Source: CAVYTF01 sp963771435
GTDB taxonomy: Bacteria; Bacteroidota; Bacteroidia; Chitinophagales; Chitinophagaceae
Direction of reading: 5' to 3'
NCBI GenBank assembly: GCA_963771435.1
Contig: CAVYTF010000029.1
Coordinates: forward strand, 1-64,000
Length of the DNA stretch: 64,000 nucleotides
The notes below the pieces were generated by a model. That model searched no databases. It was not told the DNA's origin and saw only the letters and a list, made by a program, of their open reading frames with translations. The translations under genes were made by a program, and so were the position numbers. Positions 38,276 through 47,919 of this stretch are shown piece by piece (position 1 is the first letter of the stretch; each line of letters starts with the position of its first letter).

Positions 38276-38593
38276 TAATTGATAATTGAAAATGGATAAT
38301 GGATAAATTGATGAATTGATGAATTGAAAGCCATCCTGAAAAGGGTGGCTTTTTGTTTATGGTGGTTTTAACAGGGGTTTATTGCCACGTGTTTAGATTT
38401 AGCTTAATTTTTAATAAAAAATTTGGTTGCCAGAAAAAAATATTAATTTGCGCCTCGAAATGTGTTAATAATACACAATAACACTTAATTAAAGTGTATT
38501 ATCCTGTTCGAAAACGAGTGCCTGAGTTTGCCAATAAATCAAAGTTATTTTTTTTACATAACAACGCTTTCATTAAATAAAAACTTGTCATTT
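38276..38593. other. 318-bp gap between adhesins 2 and 3
   Basis: Starts with several AATTGATAATT-like units and the terminator at 38327. A weak promoter match follows: TTG at 38423 and TTAATTTG at 38443-38450 (one mismatch to TAnnTTTG, 17-bp spacing), about 145 bases before the next start. No gene. Confidence 0.5.
38327..38354 (+). terminator. terminator of adhesin 2
   Basis: AAAGCCATCC / GGGTGGCTTT stem around a 6-base loop, then T run; preceded by tandem ATTGATAATTGA-like sequence. Confidence 0.9.
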
Positions 38594-41500
38594 ATGAAAC
38601 AATTACTACGCTCTTCTTTGAAGACAAATGATCTTACAAATCATAAAAAAACTACTTCAATTCCTGAAACACTAAGAAATGCAACGGGCCAAGTGGCTGC
38701 TGTATTTTTTAGTTTGGGTTTATTGCTTTGTACTTCATTTGAGGCAAAAGCACAGCCTACGGTTTTTGGAACACAATTGCCAGCGGGCAATTATGCTACT
38801 TTTACTCTTAAGACCATTGTTTCAACAGTTTTTGGGCAATACCGCACGCAGGCAACCGGTTCTATAGGCAACGGTAGCTGGGAGTGGCAATTTGTAACGG
38901 GTACAGCAGGAACTCCAAATTATTCAACAAACTGGAGGCCTTATACAAGCGGTAATACCCTTCTGACAAATACCATTATTCCTACATCTTATTCAGACGG
39001 AGCCAGATACAATACTGGTTCAGGTGGCCAGCCAGGGCTTTTGCCGGCTATTACCAGCGGCAATTACTATACTTTTAATGTGACCCTTAATGGTAGTTCC
39101 AGCAACATTATGGAAATGCTGGAAACGACATTTAACCCCATAACACTCTCCTCGGCTACTGTGTCTCAAAGCCCAATCAGCTCTGCAGTTACATACGGAT
39201 CGGCGGTTACGGTATCTATTAACCCATCGGCAAATACATCAAGCGGAGAAAATCTTTTCCTAAGGTATACCACTAATAATTATACTTCGTCTACCCTTGT
39301 GGCATTTACTTTATTGTCAGGGACAACGTATACTGCACAAATACCTTCGCAGGCTGCAGGTACTGCGGTTTCTTATTATGTATTCAGCAGCAACAGAAGT
39401 TCTACTGCAATAGGAACTGACGAATCAAGTAATGGTGAGATAGCTTATGATATGGCAACACTGAACTTAAATAATAACAGCGGGGCTAATTATAATTATA
39501 CCGTAATTAAGGCAACGCCGACAGTGACAGTAACCCCAGGAACTTATACCTATAACGGATCAGCACAGGGGCCTGCTTCGGGCGTGACCAGCAATACGGG
39601 CACAGGAACAAGCTATACCTTTAGCTATGCAGGAACAGGAGGCACCAGCTATACAGCGAGTGCAACACCGCCTACAAGAGCCGGCACTTATACAGTGACG
39701 GCAACAGTAGCAGCAAGCGGGGACGGAAACTGGACAGCGAACAGTTCGTCTGCTACAGCGTTTACCATCAGCCCGAAACCATTGACGGCAAGTTTAACGA
39801 ATACGGGAGTGACGAAAGTGTATGACGGGACTACGAGCGCCCCGGCAGGATTTACGCCGACTTATTCCTTCAGTGGATTTGTGAGCGGGGATAATGGCGC
39901 AACACTAACGAATAGCGGCAGCGCTTATAATAGTGCTCATGTGGCATCCGCAACAACGGTAACAGTAAGTGGTTTGTCAATAAGCAGTATTACGGGAAGT
40001 AATGGAAGCGTAGCCGGCGATTATAGTTTAAGCAGTACAAGCTTAAATGTTGCTGCAACTATTACGGCTAAATCATTGACGCCAAGTTTAACGAATACAG
40101 GTGTAACGAAAGTGTATGACGGCACTACGAGTGCGCCGGCAGGGTTTACGCCAACTTACTCCTTTACCGGATTAGTACCGGGAGATGCTTCTGCGACCCT
40201 AACCAACAGTGGCAGCGCTTATAACAATGCAAACGTGGCGAGTGCGACAACAGTGACTGTGAGCGGGTTGACAATAAGCGGTATTACGGGAAGCAATTCA
40301 AGTGCGGCAAGTGATTATAGTTTAAGCACTTCGAGCCTGAATGTTGCCGCTACTATTACGCCAGCAACAGCCACCATTAATGTAACGGGATACAATGTTA
40401 CTTACGACGGCAATGCACATACGGCAAACGGAACGGCAACGGGTGTATCAAGCGAAAACTTAAATAGCTATTTGAACCTGAGCGCGACAACGCATACGGC
40501 AGCAGGAACTTATAACGGGGATGGCTGGAGCTTTGGGGGCAATAGCAATTATAGCACGGCATCAGGTTCGGTAAATGATGCAATAGGGCAGAAAGCGCTA
40601 AGCATTACAGCCAATAATATTACGAAGTGCAGCGGCGCAACATATACGTTTGCAGGGACAGAGTTTACGACGGCGGGATTGGTGCCGGGCGATGCAGTAA
40701 GCAGCGTAACCTTAACGAGTGCAGGGGCCCCGGCTTCTGCTACTGCAGGGGTTTACAGCATTACTGCAAGCGCTGCAGTTGGCACAGGGTTAAGCAATTA
40801 CAATATTACTTACAATCTTGGTTTAATGACTGTAGAAACACTGTCATTGACAATGACGCAGGTAAACCCTGACTGTTATGGCGACCCGGGATCATTGTCA
40901 GGCTCAGTGACAGGTGGTACATCTCCATATATGTACACAGTGAATACGGGGCTGAATTATGACCCAACAGCGATAGTTTACGGGCCAAGCACTACCCCGC
41001 TTTACAGCCCTGCGGCGCCAGGGTATTATACTTACTCGGTAACGGATGCAGCGGGTTGTATGGCGATAGCAGCAAGGCTTAGTGTAAACGCACTGACACA
41101 AACAGCGGTTCTGCTGGGTTCAACGCCTGCACCACCTACAACGCAGGTATGCTATGGAGGCACGAAGACCATCACTACGATACCTATAGGTGGAGCTACC
41201 CCTTATACTTACAGCCTGAACACGAATGGGGTTAGCGGGCCGTTCGTGCCAAGTGCCAACAGGTATTTTGCTGTGCCTGCAGGTAGTTACTACATCACTG
41301 TAAAAGATAATGTGGGCTGTACCTATACTACCAACAGCATGAGCATAACGCAGCCTTCTGCAGGGGTATCGTTTACCACCAGCATTGGCGGACAGGCATG
41401 TAACGCTTTGGGGGGAATAACAGTAACAGCGGCAGGTGGTTACGGGGGATATACTTACAGCGATAACAACGGAAGCAGTTACCAGCCAGGTAATATGTTC

Positions 41501-42121
41501 AATGGTTTAGTTTATGGCAATTATACAGTTGCAGTAAAAGACCAGAATGGATGTGCGGCCACTTCGGCTGTGGTTAAGTTTACCACATTGACCTCTACTG
41601 CTATCACGGCAGGCAAAAACCCTGTATGCACAGGCGCTACTACTACCATCAGCACAGTGCCAAGCGGCGGCACAGCACCTTATTCTTACAGTCTTGACGG
41701 GCTGGCTTATGTGCCGAGCAACAGCAGGTATTTTAGCGTGCAAGCGGGAACGCACACCATAACAGTGAAGGATAATGTAAGCTGTACTTATGGACCGCTT
41801 TCAATAAACATTACGACAGGCTCCTGCAGTGGACTTGTTGAAGGAGGCACAGGGCAAAAAATAGAAACAGACCAGTTGATGTTTGCAGCTCATGTGATGC
41901 CAAACCCTGCACCGGGAGCATTCCATTTGCAGATGGAGAGCAGCAGCAAGGAAGATGTAGAGCTGACAGTGACGAATATGCTGGGTGTGAAAGTATATGA
42001 AGGCAGAGGAGGCATTGGGAATGCATACGAGTTTGGTGCAGGCTTTGCGAGTGGTATGTATATATTGCAGATAAGGCAGGGCAATGAGGTGCATACGGTG
42101 AAGCTGGTGAAGGGGAACTGA
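38594..42121 (+). CDS. T9SS-secreted SprB-type adhesin 3 (MBG/YDG head)
   Basis: About 1175 residues from the ATG at 38594 (MKQLLRSSLKTNDL); an in-frame ATG at 38528 would only add leader. A long signal region with the hydrophobic stretch VAAVFFSLGLLLCTSF and cleavage near EAKAQ follows a charged N-terminus. Next are a unique domain (about 30-300; WEWQFVTGTAG...), an MBG domain (TPTVTVTPGTYTYNGSAQ), two YDG domains (TGVTKVYDGTTSAPAGFTP twice), a MBG (NVTYDGNAHTANGT), the shared MBG (KCSGATYTFAGTEF), SprB-type repeats (PDCYGDPGS onward) and a T9SS tail (MPNPAPGAFHLQME...VKLVKGN). The frame is intact. The back half is the closest intact template for adhesin 1. Confidence 0.91.
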   Translation: MKQLLRSSLKTNDLTNHKKTTSIPETLRNATGQVAAVFFSLGLLLCTSFEAKAQPTVFGTQLPAGNYATFTLKTIVSTVFGQYRTQATGSIGNGSWEWQFVTGTAGTPNYSTNWRPYTSGNTLLTNTIIPTSYSDGARYNTGSGGQPGLLPAITSGNYYTFNVTLNGSSSNIMEMLETTFNPITLSSATVSQSPISSAVTYGSAVTVSINPSANTSSGENLFLRYTTNNYTSSTLVAFTLLSGTTYTAQIPSQAAGTAVSYYVFSSNRSSTAIGTDESSNGEIAYDMATLNLNNNSGANYNYTVIKATPTVTVTPGTYTYNGSAQGPASGVTSNTGTGTSYTFSYAGTGGTSYTASATPPTRAGTYTVTATVAASGDGNWTANSSSATAFTISPKPLTASLTNTGVTKVYDGTTSAPAGFTPTYSFSGFVSGDNGATLTNSGSAYNSAHVASATTVTVSGLSISSITGSNGSVAGDYSLSSTSLNVAATITAKSLTPSLTNTGVTKVYDGTTSAPAGFTPTYSFTGLVPGDASATLTNSGSAYNNANVASATTVTVSGLTISGITGSNSSAASDYSLSTSSLNVAATITPATATINVTGYNVTYDGNAHTANGTATGVSSENLNSYLNLSATTHTAAGTYNGDGWSFGGNSNYSTASGSVNDAIGQKALSITANNITKCSGATYTFAGTEFTTAGLVPGDAVSSVTLTSAGAPASATAGVYSITASAAVGTGLSNYNITYNLGLMTVETLSLTMTQVNPDCYGDPGSLSGSVTGGTSPYMYTVNTGLNYDPTAIVYGPSTTPLYSPAAPGYYTYSVTDAAGCMAIAARLSVNALTQTAVLLGSTPAPPTTQVCYGGTKTITTIPIGGATPYTYSLNTNGVSGPFVPSANRYFAVPAGSYYITVKDNVGCTYTTNSMSITQPSAGVSFTTSIGGQACNALGGITVTAAGGYGGYTYSDNNGSSYQPGNMFNGLVYGNYTVAVKDQNGCAATSAVVKFTTLTSTAITAGKNPVCTGATTTISTVPSGGTAPYSYSLDGLAYVPSNSRYFSVQAGTHTITVKDNVSCTYGPLSINITTGSCSGLVEGGTGQKIETDQLMFAAHVMPNPAPGAFHLQMESSSKEDVELTVTNMLGVKVYEGRGGIGNAYEFGAGFASGMYILQIRQGNEVHTVKLVKGN

Positions 42122-42474
42122 GGGAATTGATAATTTATAATTGAGAATTGATAATGAAGGCCATCCTGAGAGGGGTGGCTTTTTTTAGCATTACCTATGT
42201 TTCAACTGTTTATGGAGGGGGAGAATGGTAAAATTAGTTTGAAAGGTTTTGGATGATACCAATTCTGGTCAAAGGAGACTAACCGCTTGCAAAGAAATCC
42301 TGTAAGAATGGCTGTTCCTGAATGTTCTCAAAACATCTTTTTAATAAAATCAGCGTTCTATTATATTATTAGCCTATATATTTTATCTTGCCGCCTTATT
42401 TTTAGTACAAAAACACTTTGATATTAGATCTCACAGTATTTGGGTTTGTACCGCATATACTAAGTTGAATAAAG
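42122..42474. other. 353-bp gap between adhesin 3 and cysC
   Basis: Begins with ATTGATAATTTATAATTGAG and the terminator at 42157. The remainder is AT-rich with no supported gene or RNA; no good promoter match was found ahead of cysC. Confidence 0.6.
42157..42186 (+). terminator. terminator of adhesin 3
   Basis: GGCCATCC / GGGGTGGC stem and six T; third copy of the adhesin-family terminator. Confidence 0.9.
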
Positions 42475-43071
42475 ATGGAAGAAAAGTTACAACCTCCTGC
42501 TCATAATGAAAAAATAGCTAACAATGCGCGTGAGCAAAAAAATGGATACCGATCTGCATGCCTGTGGTTTACAGGCCTCTCCGGCTCGGGCAAAAGTACG
42601 CTGGCGACCCTGGTGGAGCGGGAATTGTTTGCAGCAGATATTAATACCTATATTTTAGACGGAGATGAGATAAGGAAGGGGTTGAGTAAAGACCTGGATT
42701 TTACGGACGAGGGCCGCACAGAGAATATTCGCCGCATAGGGGAAGTTGCAAAACTGATGTGTAATGCCGGGTTAGTGGTTATGGCTGCTTTTATTTCGCC
42801 TTCTGCCAAAAGCAGGCAAACAGCGCGCAACCTGATAGGGGATAATTTTGTAGAGATCTTTGTGGACGCGCCTTTAAAAGTTTGCGAACAAAGGGATGTG
42901 AAAGGAATGTATAAAAAAGCAAGAAAAGGGGAGATAAGCAATTTTACCGGCATTTCATCTCTTTTTGAAGTGCCGCCAGAGCCTGAAATACATATACGAA
43001 CTGACCAACTGTGCGTTGAAGAATCGGTACAGATCATACTCAACTATATTTTCCCAAGACTAAAACTGTAA
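42475..43071 (+). CDS. cysC: adenylylsulfate kinase
   Basis: Phosphorylates APS to PAPS, the sulfate donor for sulfotransferases and for assimilatory reduction. 198 residues, normal length. P-loop GLSGSGKST at residues 34-42, then the DGDEIRKGLSKDLDFTDEGR APS-binding region and AFISPSAKSRQTAR. FVDAPLKVCEQRDVKGMYKKARKGEI is the lid segment of the family. The gene is first in a tight cysC-cysD-cysN series (3-base gap to cysD). No phosphosulfate reductase or sulfite reductase genes are nearby, so PAPS here may serve sulfation of surface sugars; this is inferred from the neighbouring ugd and UXS genes. Confidence 0.96.
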   Translation: MEEKLQPPAHNEKIANNAREQKNGYRSACLWFTGLSGSGKSTLATLVERELFAADINTYILDGDEIRKGLSKDLDFTDEGRTENIRRIGEVAKLMCNAGLVVMAAFISPSAKSRQTARNLIGDNFVEIFVDAPLKVCEQRDVKGMYKKARKGEISNFTGISSLFEVPPEPEIHIRTDQLCVEESVQIILNYIFPRLKL

Positions 43072-43074
43072 GGA

Positions 43075-43986
43075 ATGGGCATACACAAGTATTATTTGGA
43101 CCATTTGCAGGAGCTTGAGGCTGAGTCTATCTATGTGATAAGAGAAGTGGCTGCACAGTTTGAAAGGCCTGTTATTTTATTTTCAGGAGGGAAGGACTCA
43201 ATAGTGGTTACGCATTTGGCCAAAAAAGCATTCTGGCCTTCAAAAATCCCTTTTCCATTGATACATATTGATACCGGACACAATTTTGCCGAAGCAATAG
43301 AGTTCAGGGATAATTTGATGAATGAACTGGGTGTACAGTTGATAATAGGCTATGTCCAGGAATCAATTGACAGAGGAGATGCAGCGGAAGAAACAGGTAT
43401 TAACGCGAGCAGAAATGCGCTGCAAACCATCACTCTGTTAAGTGCGATAGAAAAGAACAAAATTGATGCTGCGATCGGCGGGGCACGCAGGGACGAGGAA
43501 AAGTCACGCGCCAAGGAAAGGTTTTTTTCACACAGGGATGACTTTGGGCAATGGGACCCAAAAAACCAGCGCCCTGAATTATGGAATATTTTTAATGGCC
43601 GTAAAAACCAAGGAGAACATTTCAGGGTATTCCCCATCAGCAACTGGACGGAAATGGATGTGTGGAATTATATTCTAGAAAACAATATTCAAATACCTTC
43701 CTTATATTTTGCACACGAAAGAGAAGTTATATGGAGAGATGATGCATGGTTGCCTGTATCGGAACATATTGAACTACGAACGGGGGAAACTGTCGAGAAA
43801 AAGATGATACGTTTCAGGACTTTAGGCGATATTACTATTACAGGGGGCATTGAATCAAATGCAGATACGCTGGAAAAAATAGTAGCCGAAGTTTCTGCGG
43901 CTCGCAGCACTGAGCGTGGAAGCAGGGGGGATGATAAACGATCAGAAAGTGCAATGGAAGACCGTAAAAAGTTAGGTTATTTTTAA
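43075..43986 (+). CDS. cysD: sulfate adenylyltransferase subunit 2
   Basis: Catalytic ATP pyrophosphatase subunit of ATP sulfurylase, making APS from ATP and sulfate with GTP hydrolysis by CysN. 303 residues. The PP-loop FSGGKDS is near residue 39, followed by HIDTGHNFAEAIEFRD and the conserved GGARRDEEKSRAKERFFS and DPKNQRPELWN. The C-terminal RSESAMEDRKKLGYF is the standard end of CysD. Start at 43075 follows cysC by three bases. The pair CysD-CysN is the bacterial heteromeric ATP sulfurylase. Confidence 0.97.
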   Translation: MGIHKYYLDHLQELEAESIYVIREVAAQFERPVILFSGGKDSIVVTHLAKKAFWPSKIPFPLIHIDTGHNFAEAIEFRDNLMNELGVQLIIGYVQESIDRGDAAEETGINASRNALQTITLLSAIEKNKIDAAIGGARRDEEKSRAKERFFSHRDDFGQWDPKNQRPELWNIFNGRKNQGEHFRVFPISNWTEMDVWNYILENNIQIPSLYFAHEREVIWRDDAWLPVSEHIELRTGETVEKKMIRFRTLGDITITGGIESNADTLEKIVAEVSAARSTERGSRGDDKRSESAMEDRKKLGYF

Positions 43987-44021
43987 TTGATGATGTATTA
44001 CTCAATCCTGATAAAGGCTAT

Positions 44022-45288
44022 ATGAGCCATAATATAGAATTATTACGTTTTACCACTGCCGGCAGTGTGGACGATGGAAAAAGCACGCTGATAGGACGCT
44101 TATTGTATGATTCCAAATCACTTTTTGAAGACCAGGTAGCGGCAATTAAACAGTCCAGTAAACGCAGGGGGTTGGACCATATTGATCTTTCATTATTAAC
44201 GGATGGCCTTCGTGCAGAAAGAGAGCAGGGGATTACGATCGATGTAGCATACCGTTATTTCGCGACGCCAAAGCGTAAGTTTATTATTGCGGATACGCCG
44301 GGGCATATTCAATATACCCGCAATATGGTTACGGGTGCCTCTACTGCAAACCTTGCCCTTATACTAGTTGATGCAAGAAAGGGAATTGCAGAACAGACCC
44401 GCCGCCATTCCTATATTGCCTCGCTGCTACAGATGCCGCATATCATTTTGTGTGTGAATAAAATGGACCTTGTTGACTATTCAGAAGATGTTTTTAATAA
44501 AATAGTACAGGAATATACCGAGTTCGCAAGCAAATTGAATATTACAGATGTGCGCTATATACCTATCAGCGCTTTGAATGGTGATAATGTGGTTAATTAT
44601 TCGGAAAATACAAAGTGGTATCATGGTGCAACTTTATTACATGAACTTGAAACTATACATATTGGCAGCGACTATAATCATATTGATGCAAGATTCCCTG
44701 TACAAACGATCATTCGGCCACATTCTAACGAATATCATGATCACAGAGGCTATGCAGGAAGGGTTGCCGGGGGATTTTTGCCCCGGCGATAGGGTTGTCT
44801 TACTTCCTTCGGGCTTAACATCCGTAATTAAAACAATCGATTCATATGAAAGTGCTATTGAGGAAGCTTTTGCTCCCATGTCTGTTTCCATGACCCTTGA
44901 AGATGATATTGACGTAAGCCGTGGCGACATGATCGTGAAAGAAAACAATCAACCTCAAGTGGGGCAGGATATAGATATTATGCTTTGCTGGTTAAATGAT
45001 AAAGGGCCACGCCCCGCTGCAAAATATTACCTGCGCCATACTACACGCGAAGTGAGATGTATAATAAAAGAAATTGTTTATAAAATGGATATTAACAGCC
45101 TTCACCGCCTGCACAATGATAAAAGTATAAACATGAATGACATTGCAAGGGTAAAATTAAGAACTACCCAACCACTTGTATATGATGCGTACCGCAAAAA
45201 CCGTACAACCGGATCTTTAATATTAATAGATGACGCAACAAACGAAACAGTTGCCGCAGGAATGATCGTAGATCAGTTTTATAATTGA
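44022..45288 (+). CDS. cysN: sulfate adenylyltransferase subunit 1 (GTPase), frameshifted
   Basis: GTPase subunit driving APS synthesis. From 44022: SHNIELLRFTTAGSVDDGKSTLIGRLLYD carries the G1 P-loop; G3 is DTPGHIQYTRNM, where the usual residue after His is Glu but here Ile; G4 is NKMDLVDY. The frame ends early at 44792 after HDHRGYAGRVAGG. The missing domain (PGDRVVLLPSGLTSVIKTID to AAGMIVDQFYN) is intact in the next frame to 45288. The break is in GGGGGATTTTTGCCCC at about 44769-44784 and needs two added bases, or one removed. Corrected length is about 422 residues, normal for a stand-alone CysN. Since cysC is separate, no fusion is expected. Confidence 0.93.
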
Positions 45289-45364
45289 AGGATGCAGGTA
45301 TGTAAAATAGAAATTCATCATTTTCTTATACATTTGCCCCCAAAATAAAACCAGAACCATCGTT

Positions 45365-46690
45365 ATGAAAATTGCAGTTGTAGGCACAGGATATGTTGGG
45401 CTTGTGACAGGAGCTTGTTTGGCAGAAGTAGGCACTGATGTGGTTTGTGTGGATGTAAATGAGGAAAAGATCAATAAGCTGAATAATGGAATTTTGCCGA
45501 TATATGAGCCCGGACTTGATGAGCTTGTTGAAAGAAATACTAAAAAAGAAAGGCTCCATTTCAGCACGAAGTTGGAAGAAGCTATAGTAGACTCGCAAGT
45601 GGCGTTTATTGCGGTTGGCACTCCTCCCGGCGAAGATGGCAGCGCAGATCTGCAATATGTTTTGGCTGTAGCCAATTCCATTGGCAAACACATGAATGGC
45701 TATATGGTCATAGTTACCAAAAGCACTGTGCCTGTCGGGACAGCAGCAAAGGTGAAAGCTGCTATTGAAAAAGCATTGAAAGAAAGAAATGAGACAATAG
45801 AATTTGATGTGGCATCTAACCCCGAATTTTTAAAAGAAGGTGCGGCAATTGAGGATTTTTTAAAACCTGACCGTATTGTAGTAGGCGTGGAAAGCGAAAG
45901 GGCAAAAGCTTTGCTTCATCAACTTTACGAACCGTTTGTGCTGAATGGTCATCCTATTTTATTTATGGATATTCCTTCAGCCGAAATGACCAAATATGCG
46001 GCAAATGCTATGCTTGCTACAAAGATCTCATTTATGAATGATATTGCAAATCTTTGCGAACTGCTGGGGGCCAACGTAAATGAGGTACGTATTGGCATAG
46101 GCAGCGACGCAAGAATAGGCAATAAATTCATTTATCCGGGAATAGGTTATGGGGGCTCCTGCTTTCCAAAAGACGTAAAAGCATTGATACGTACTGCGGA
46201 AGATAATGGGTTCGAATTGCGTATCCTAAAATCTGTAGACGCAGTAAATGATGATCAAAAGAAAGTGATCTTCACGAAGCTTCTTGCTTATTTTGAGAAT
46301 GATCTGAAAGGAAAAATAATTTGCCTGTGGGGGCTTTCTTTCAAGCCAAATACAGATGATATGCGCGAAGCTCCTTCCCTTGTTCTAATTGATGCCCTCC
46401 TGGAAGCGGGCGCTTTTGTGCAGGCTTATGATCCTGTTGCAATGGAAGAAACAAAACATACTATCGGCTATAAAATAGCTTATGCCAATGATGCCGTTTC
46501 GGCTTCCATGAATGCAGATGCGCTGGTACTAGTTACCGAATGGCCTGAATTCCGGTTGCCGAACTGGGAGGTTATTCACCAGTCAATGAACAATCCGGCA
46601 ATATTTGATGGCCGTAATATTTACCAGGCAGCTGATATGAAAAAAAGAGGGTTTATTTATTTTGGTATTGGAACAAATAATAAGAATTAA
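45365..46690 (+). CDS. ugd: UDP-glucose 6-dehydrogenase
   Basis: NAD-dependent four-electron oxidation of UDP-glucose to UDP-glucuronate, 441 residues. The Rossmann motif GTGYVGLVTGACLAEVG is at the N-terminus. SNPEFLKEGAAIEDF and the catalytic Cys266 in GYGGSCFPKDVKAL are conserved, and the C-terminal domain begins with LWGLSFKPNTDDMREAPS. The next gene (10 bases downstream) converts its product to UDP-xylose. Both follow the sulfate-activation genes on the same strand. Confidence 0.96.
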   Translation: MKIAVVGTGYVGLVTGACLAEVGTDVVCVDVNEEKINKLNNGILPIYEPGLDELVERNTKKERLHFSTKLEEAIVDSQVAFIAVGTPPGEDGSADLQYVLAVANSIGKHMNGYMVIVTKSTVPVGTAAKVKAAIEKALKERNETIEFDVASNPEFLKEGAAIEDFLKPDRIVVGVESERAKALLHQLYEPFVLNGHPILFMDIPSAEMTKYAANAMLATKISFMNDIANLCELLGANVNEVRIGIGSDARIGNKFIYPGIGYGGSCFPKDVKALIRTAEDNGFELRILKSVDAVNDDQKKVIFTKLLAYFENDLKGKIICLWGLSFKPNTDDMREAPSLVLIDALLEAGAFVQAYDPVAMEETKHTIGYKIAYANDAVSASMNADALVLVTEWPEFRLPNWEVIHQSMNNPAIFDGRNIYQAADMKKRGFIYFGIGTNNKN

Positions 46691-46699
46691 AGCAGGTTA

Positions 46700-47686
46700 A
46701 TGAAAAAAAGAGTATTAATTACCGGTGCTGCAGGCTTTTTAGGTTCACATTTGTGCGATCGCTTTTTGAAAGAAGGTTATAAGGTTGTAGCGATGGACAA
46801 CCTCATTACCGGCGATCTTCAAAATATTCAGCATTTGTTTTCATTGGCTGATTTTGAGTTTTATCATCATGACGTAACTAAGTTTGTGCATGTATCCGGT
46901 GATATTGATTATATACTTCATTTTGCTTCACCGGCAAGCCCAATTGATTATCTTAAAATACCCATTCAAACCCTTAAGGTAGGGGCGCTTGGTACACACA
47001 ATTTATTGGGGCTTGCCAAAGACAAAAATGCGCGCATCCTTGTCGCTTCCACTTCTGAAGTATATGGAGACCCTGCTGTTCATCCTCAAACGGAAGATTA
47101 TTGGGGGAATGTAAACCCCGTTGGCCCTCGCGGCGTGTATGATGAAGCAAAGCGTTACCAGGAAGCCATCACGATGGCATATCATACTTATCATGGCTTA
47201 GAGACGAGGATCATTAGAATATTCAATACTTATGGCCCGCGCATGAGGCTTAACGACGGAAGGGTATTGCCTGCCTTTATCGGCCAGGCGCTTCGTGGCG
47301 AAGACCTTACTATTTTTGGCGACGGCAGCCAGACAAGGAGTTTTTGCTATGTGGATGATCTTATAGAAGGTATTTACAGGTTATTATTGAGCGATTATGC
47401 TTACCCTGTGAACATAGGCAACCCAAGCGAAATAACCATTAAAGATTTTGCGGAAGAGATATTAAAACTAACAGGCGCCAACCAGAAAGTGATCTATGAA
47501 GATCTGCCTACTGACGACCCGAAACAACGCCACCCGGATATTACATTGGCCCAAAAATTACTTGGATGGGAACCTAAAATAAACCGCAGGGAAGGCCTGG
47601 AAAAAACATACGCCTACTTTAAGACCCTAACGAAAGATGATCTTTATAAGAAGGAACACAAAGATTTTTCGTCGTATAAGAGATAA
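46700..47686 (+). CDS. UDP-glucuronate decarboxylase (UDP-xylose synthase), SDR family
   Basis: Extended short-chain dehydrogenase, 328 residues. NAD-binding ITGAAGFLGSHLCD at the N-terminus, HFASPASPIDY (a stretch typical of UDP-xylose synthases), STSEVYGDP, the catalytic YxxxK as Tyr147-Asp-Glu-Ala-Lys151 in GVYDEAKRY, then RIFNTYGPRM and GDGSQTRSFCYVDDLI. These favour UXS over epimerases such as GalE. Placed 10 bases after ugd, it completes UDP-glucose to UDP-xylose. A 21-bp tandem array begins just past its stop. Confidence 0.93.
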   Translation: MKKRVLITGAAGFLGSHLCDRFLKEGYKVVAMDNLITGDLQNIQHLFSLADFEFYHHDVTKFVHVSGDIDYILHFASPASPIDYLKIPIQTLKVGALGTHNLLGLAKDKNARILVASTSEVYGDPAVHPQTEDYWGNVNPVGPRGVYDEAKRYQEAITMAYHTYHGLETRIIRIFNTYGPRMRLNDGRVLPAFIGQALRGEDLTIFGDGSQTRSFCYVDDLIEGIYRLLLSDYAYPVNIGNPSEITIKDFAEEILKLTGANQKVIYEDLPTDDPKQRHPDITLAQKLLGWEPKINRREGLEKTYAYFKTLTKDDLYKKEHKDFSSYKR

Positions 47687-47709
47687 TAAGGCTTAAGGAT
47701 CTCGTTCCG

Positions 47710-47919
47710 CACCTGGCTTATTCCGGAAAACACCCGGCTTATTTCAAATCGCACCTGGTTTATTCCGGAAAGCACCTGGCTTATTTCAAATCGCACCCGG
47801 CTTATTCTGGAAAGCACCTGGCTTATTCTGGAAAACACCCGGCTTATTTCAAATCGCACCTGGCTTATTCCGGAAAGCACCTGGCTTATTCCCAATCGCA
47901 CCTGGCTTATTTCATTCTT
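47710..47919. repeat. ten-unit 21-bp tandem array between convergent genes
   Basis: Ten 21-bp units, each CACC(T/C)GGCTTATT followed by either CCGGAAAG-like or TCAAATCG-like ends, in mixed order. The array starts 23 bases after the UDP-xylose synthase stop, and its last unit overlaps the recJ stop codon at 47912. Several units contain the palindrome TTCCGGAA. Confidence 0.92.

Noticed and set aside
47710..47901. Heptad-repeat protein on the minus strand across the 21-bp array
   Set aside because: A 21-bp unit is seven codons, so any frame free of stops in one unit stays open. Composition follows the DNA repeat and the frame lacks a plausible gene structure.
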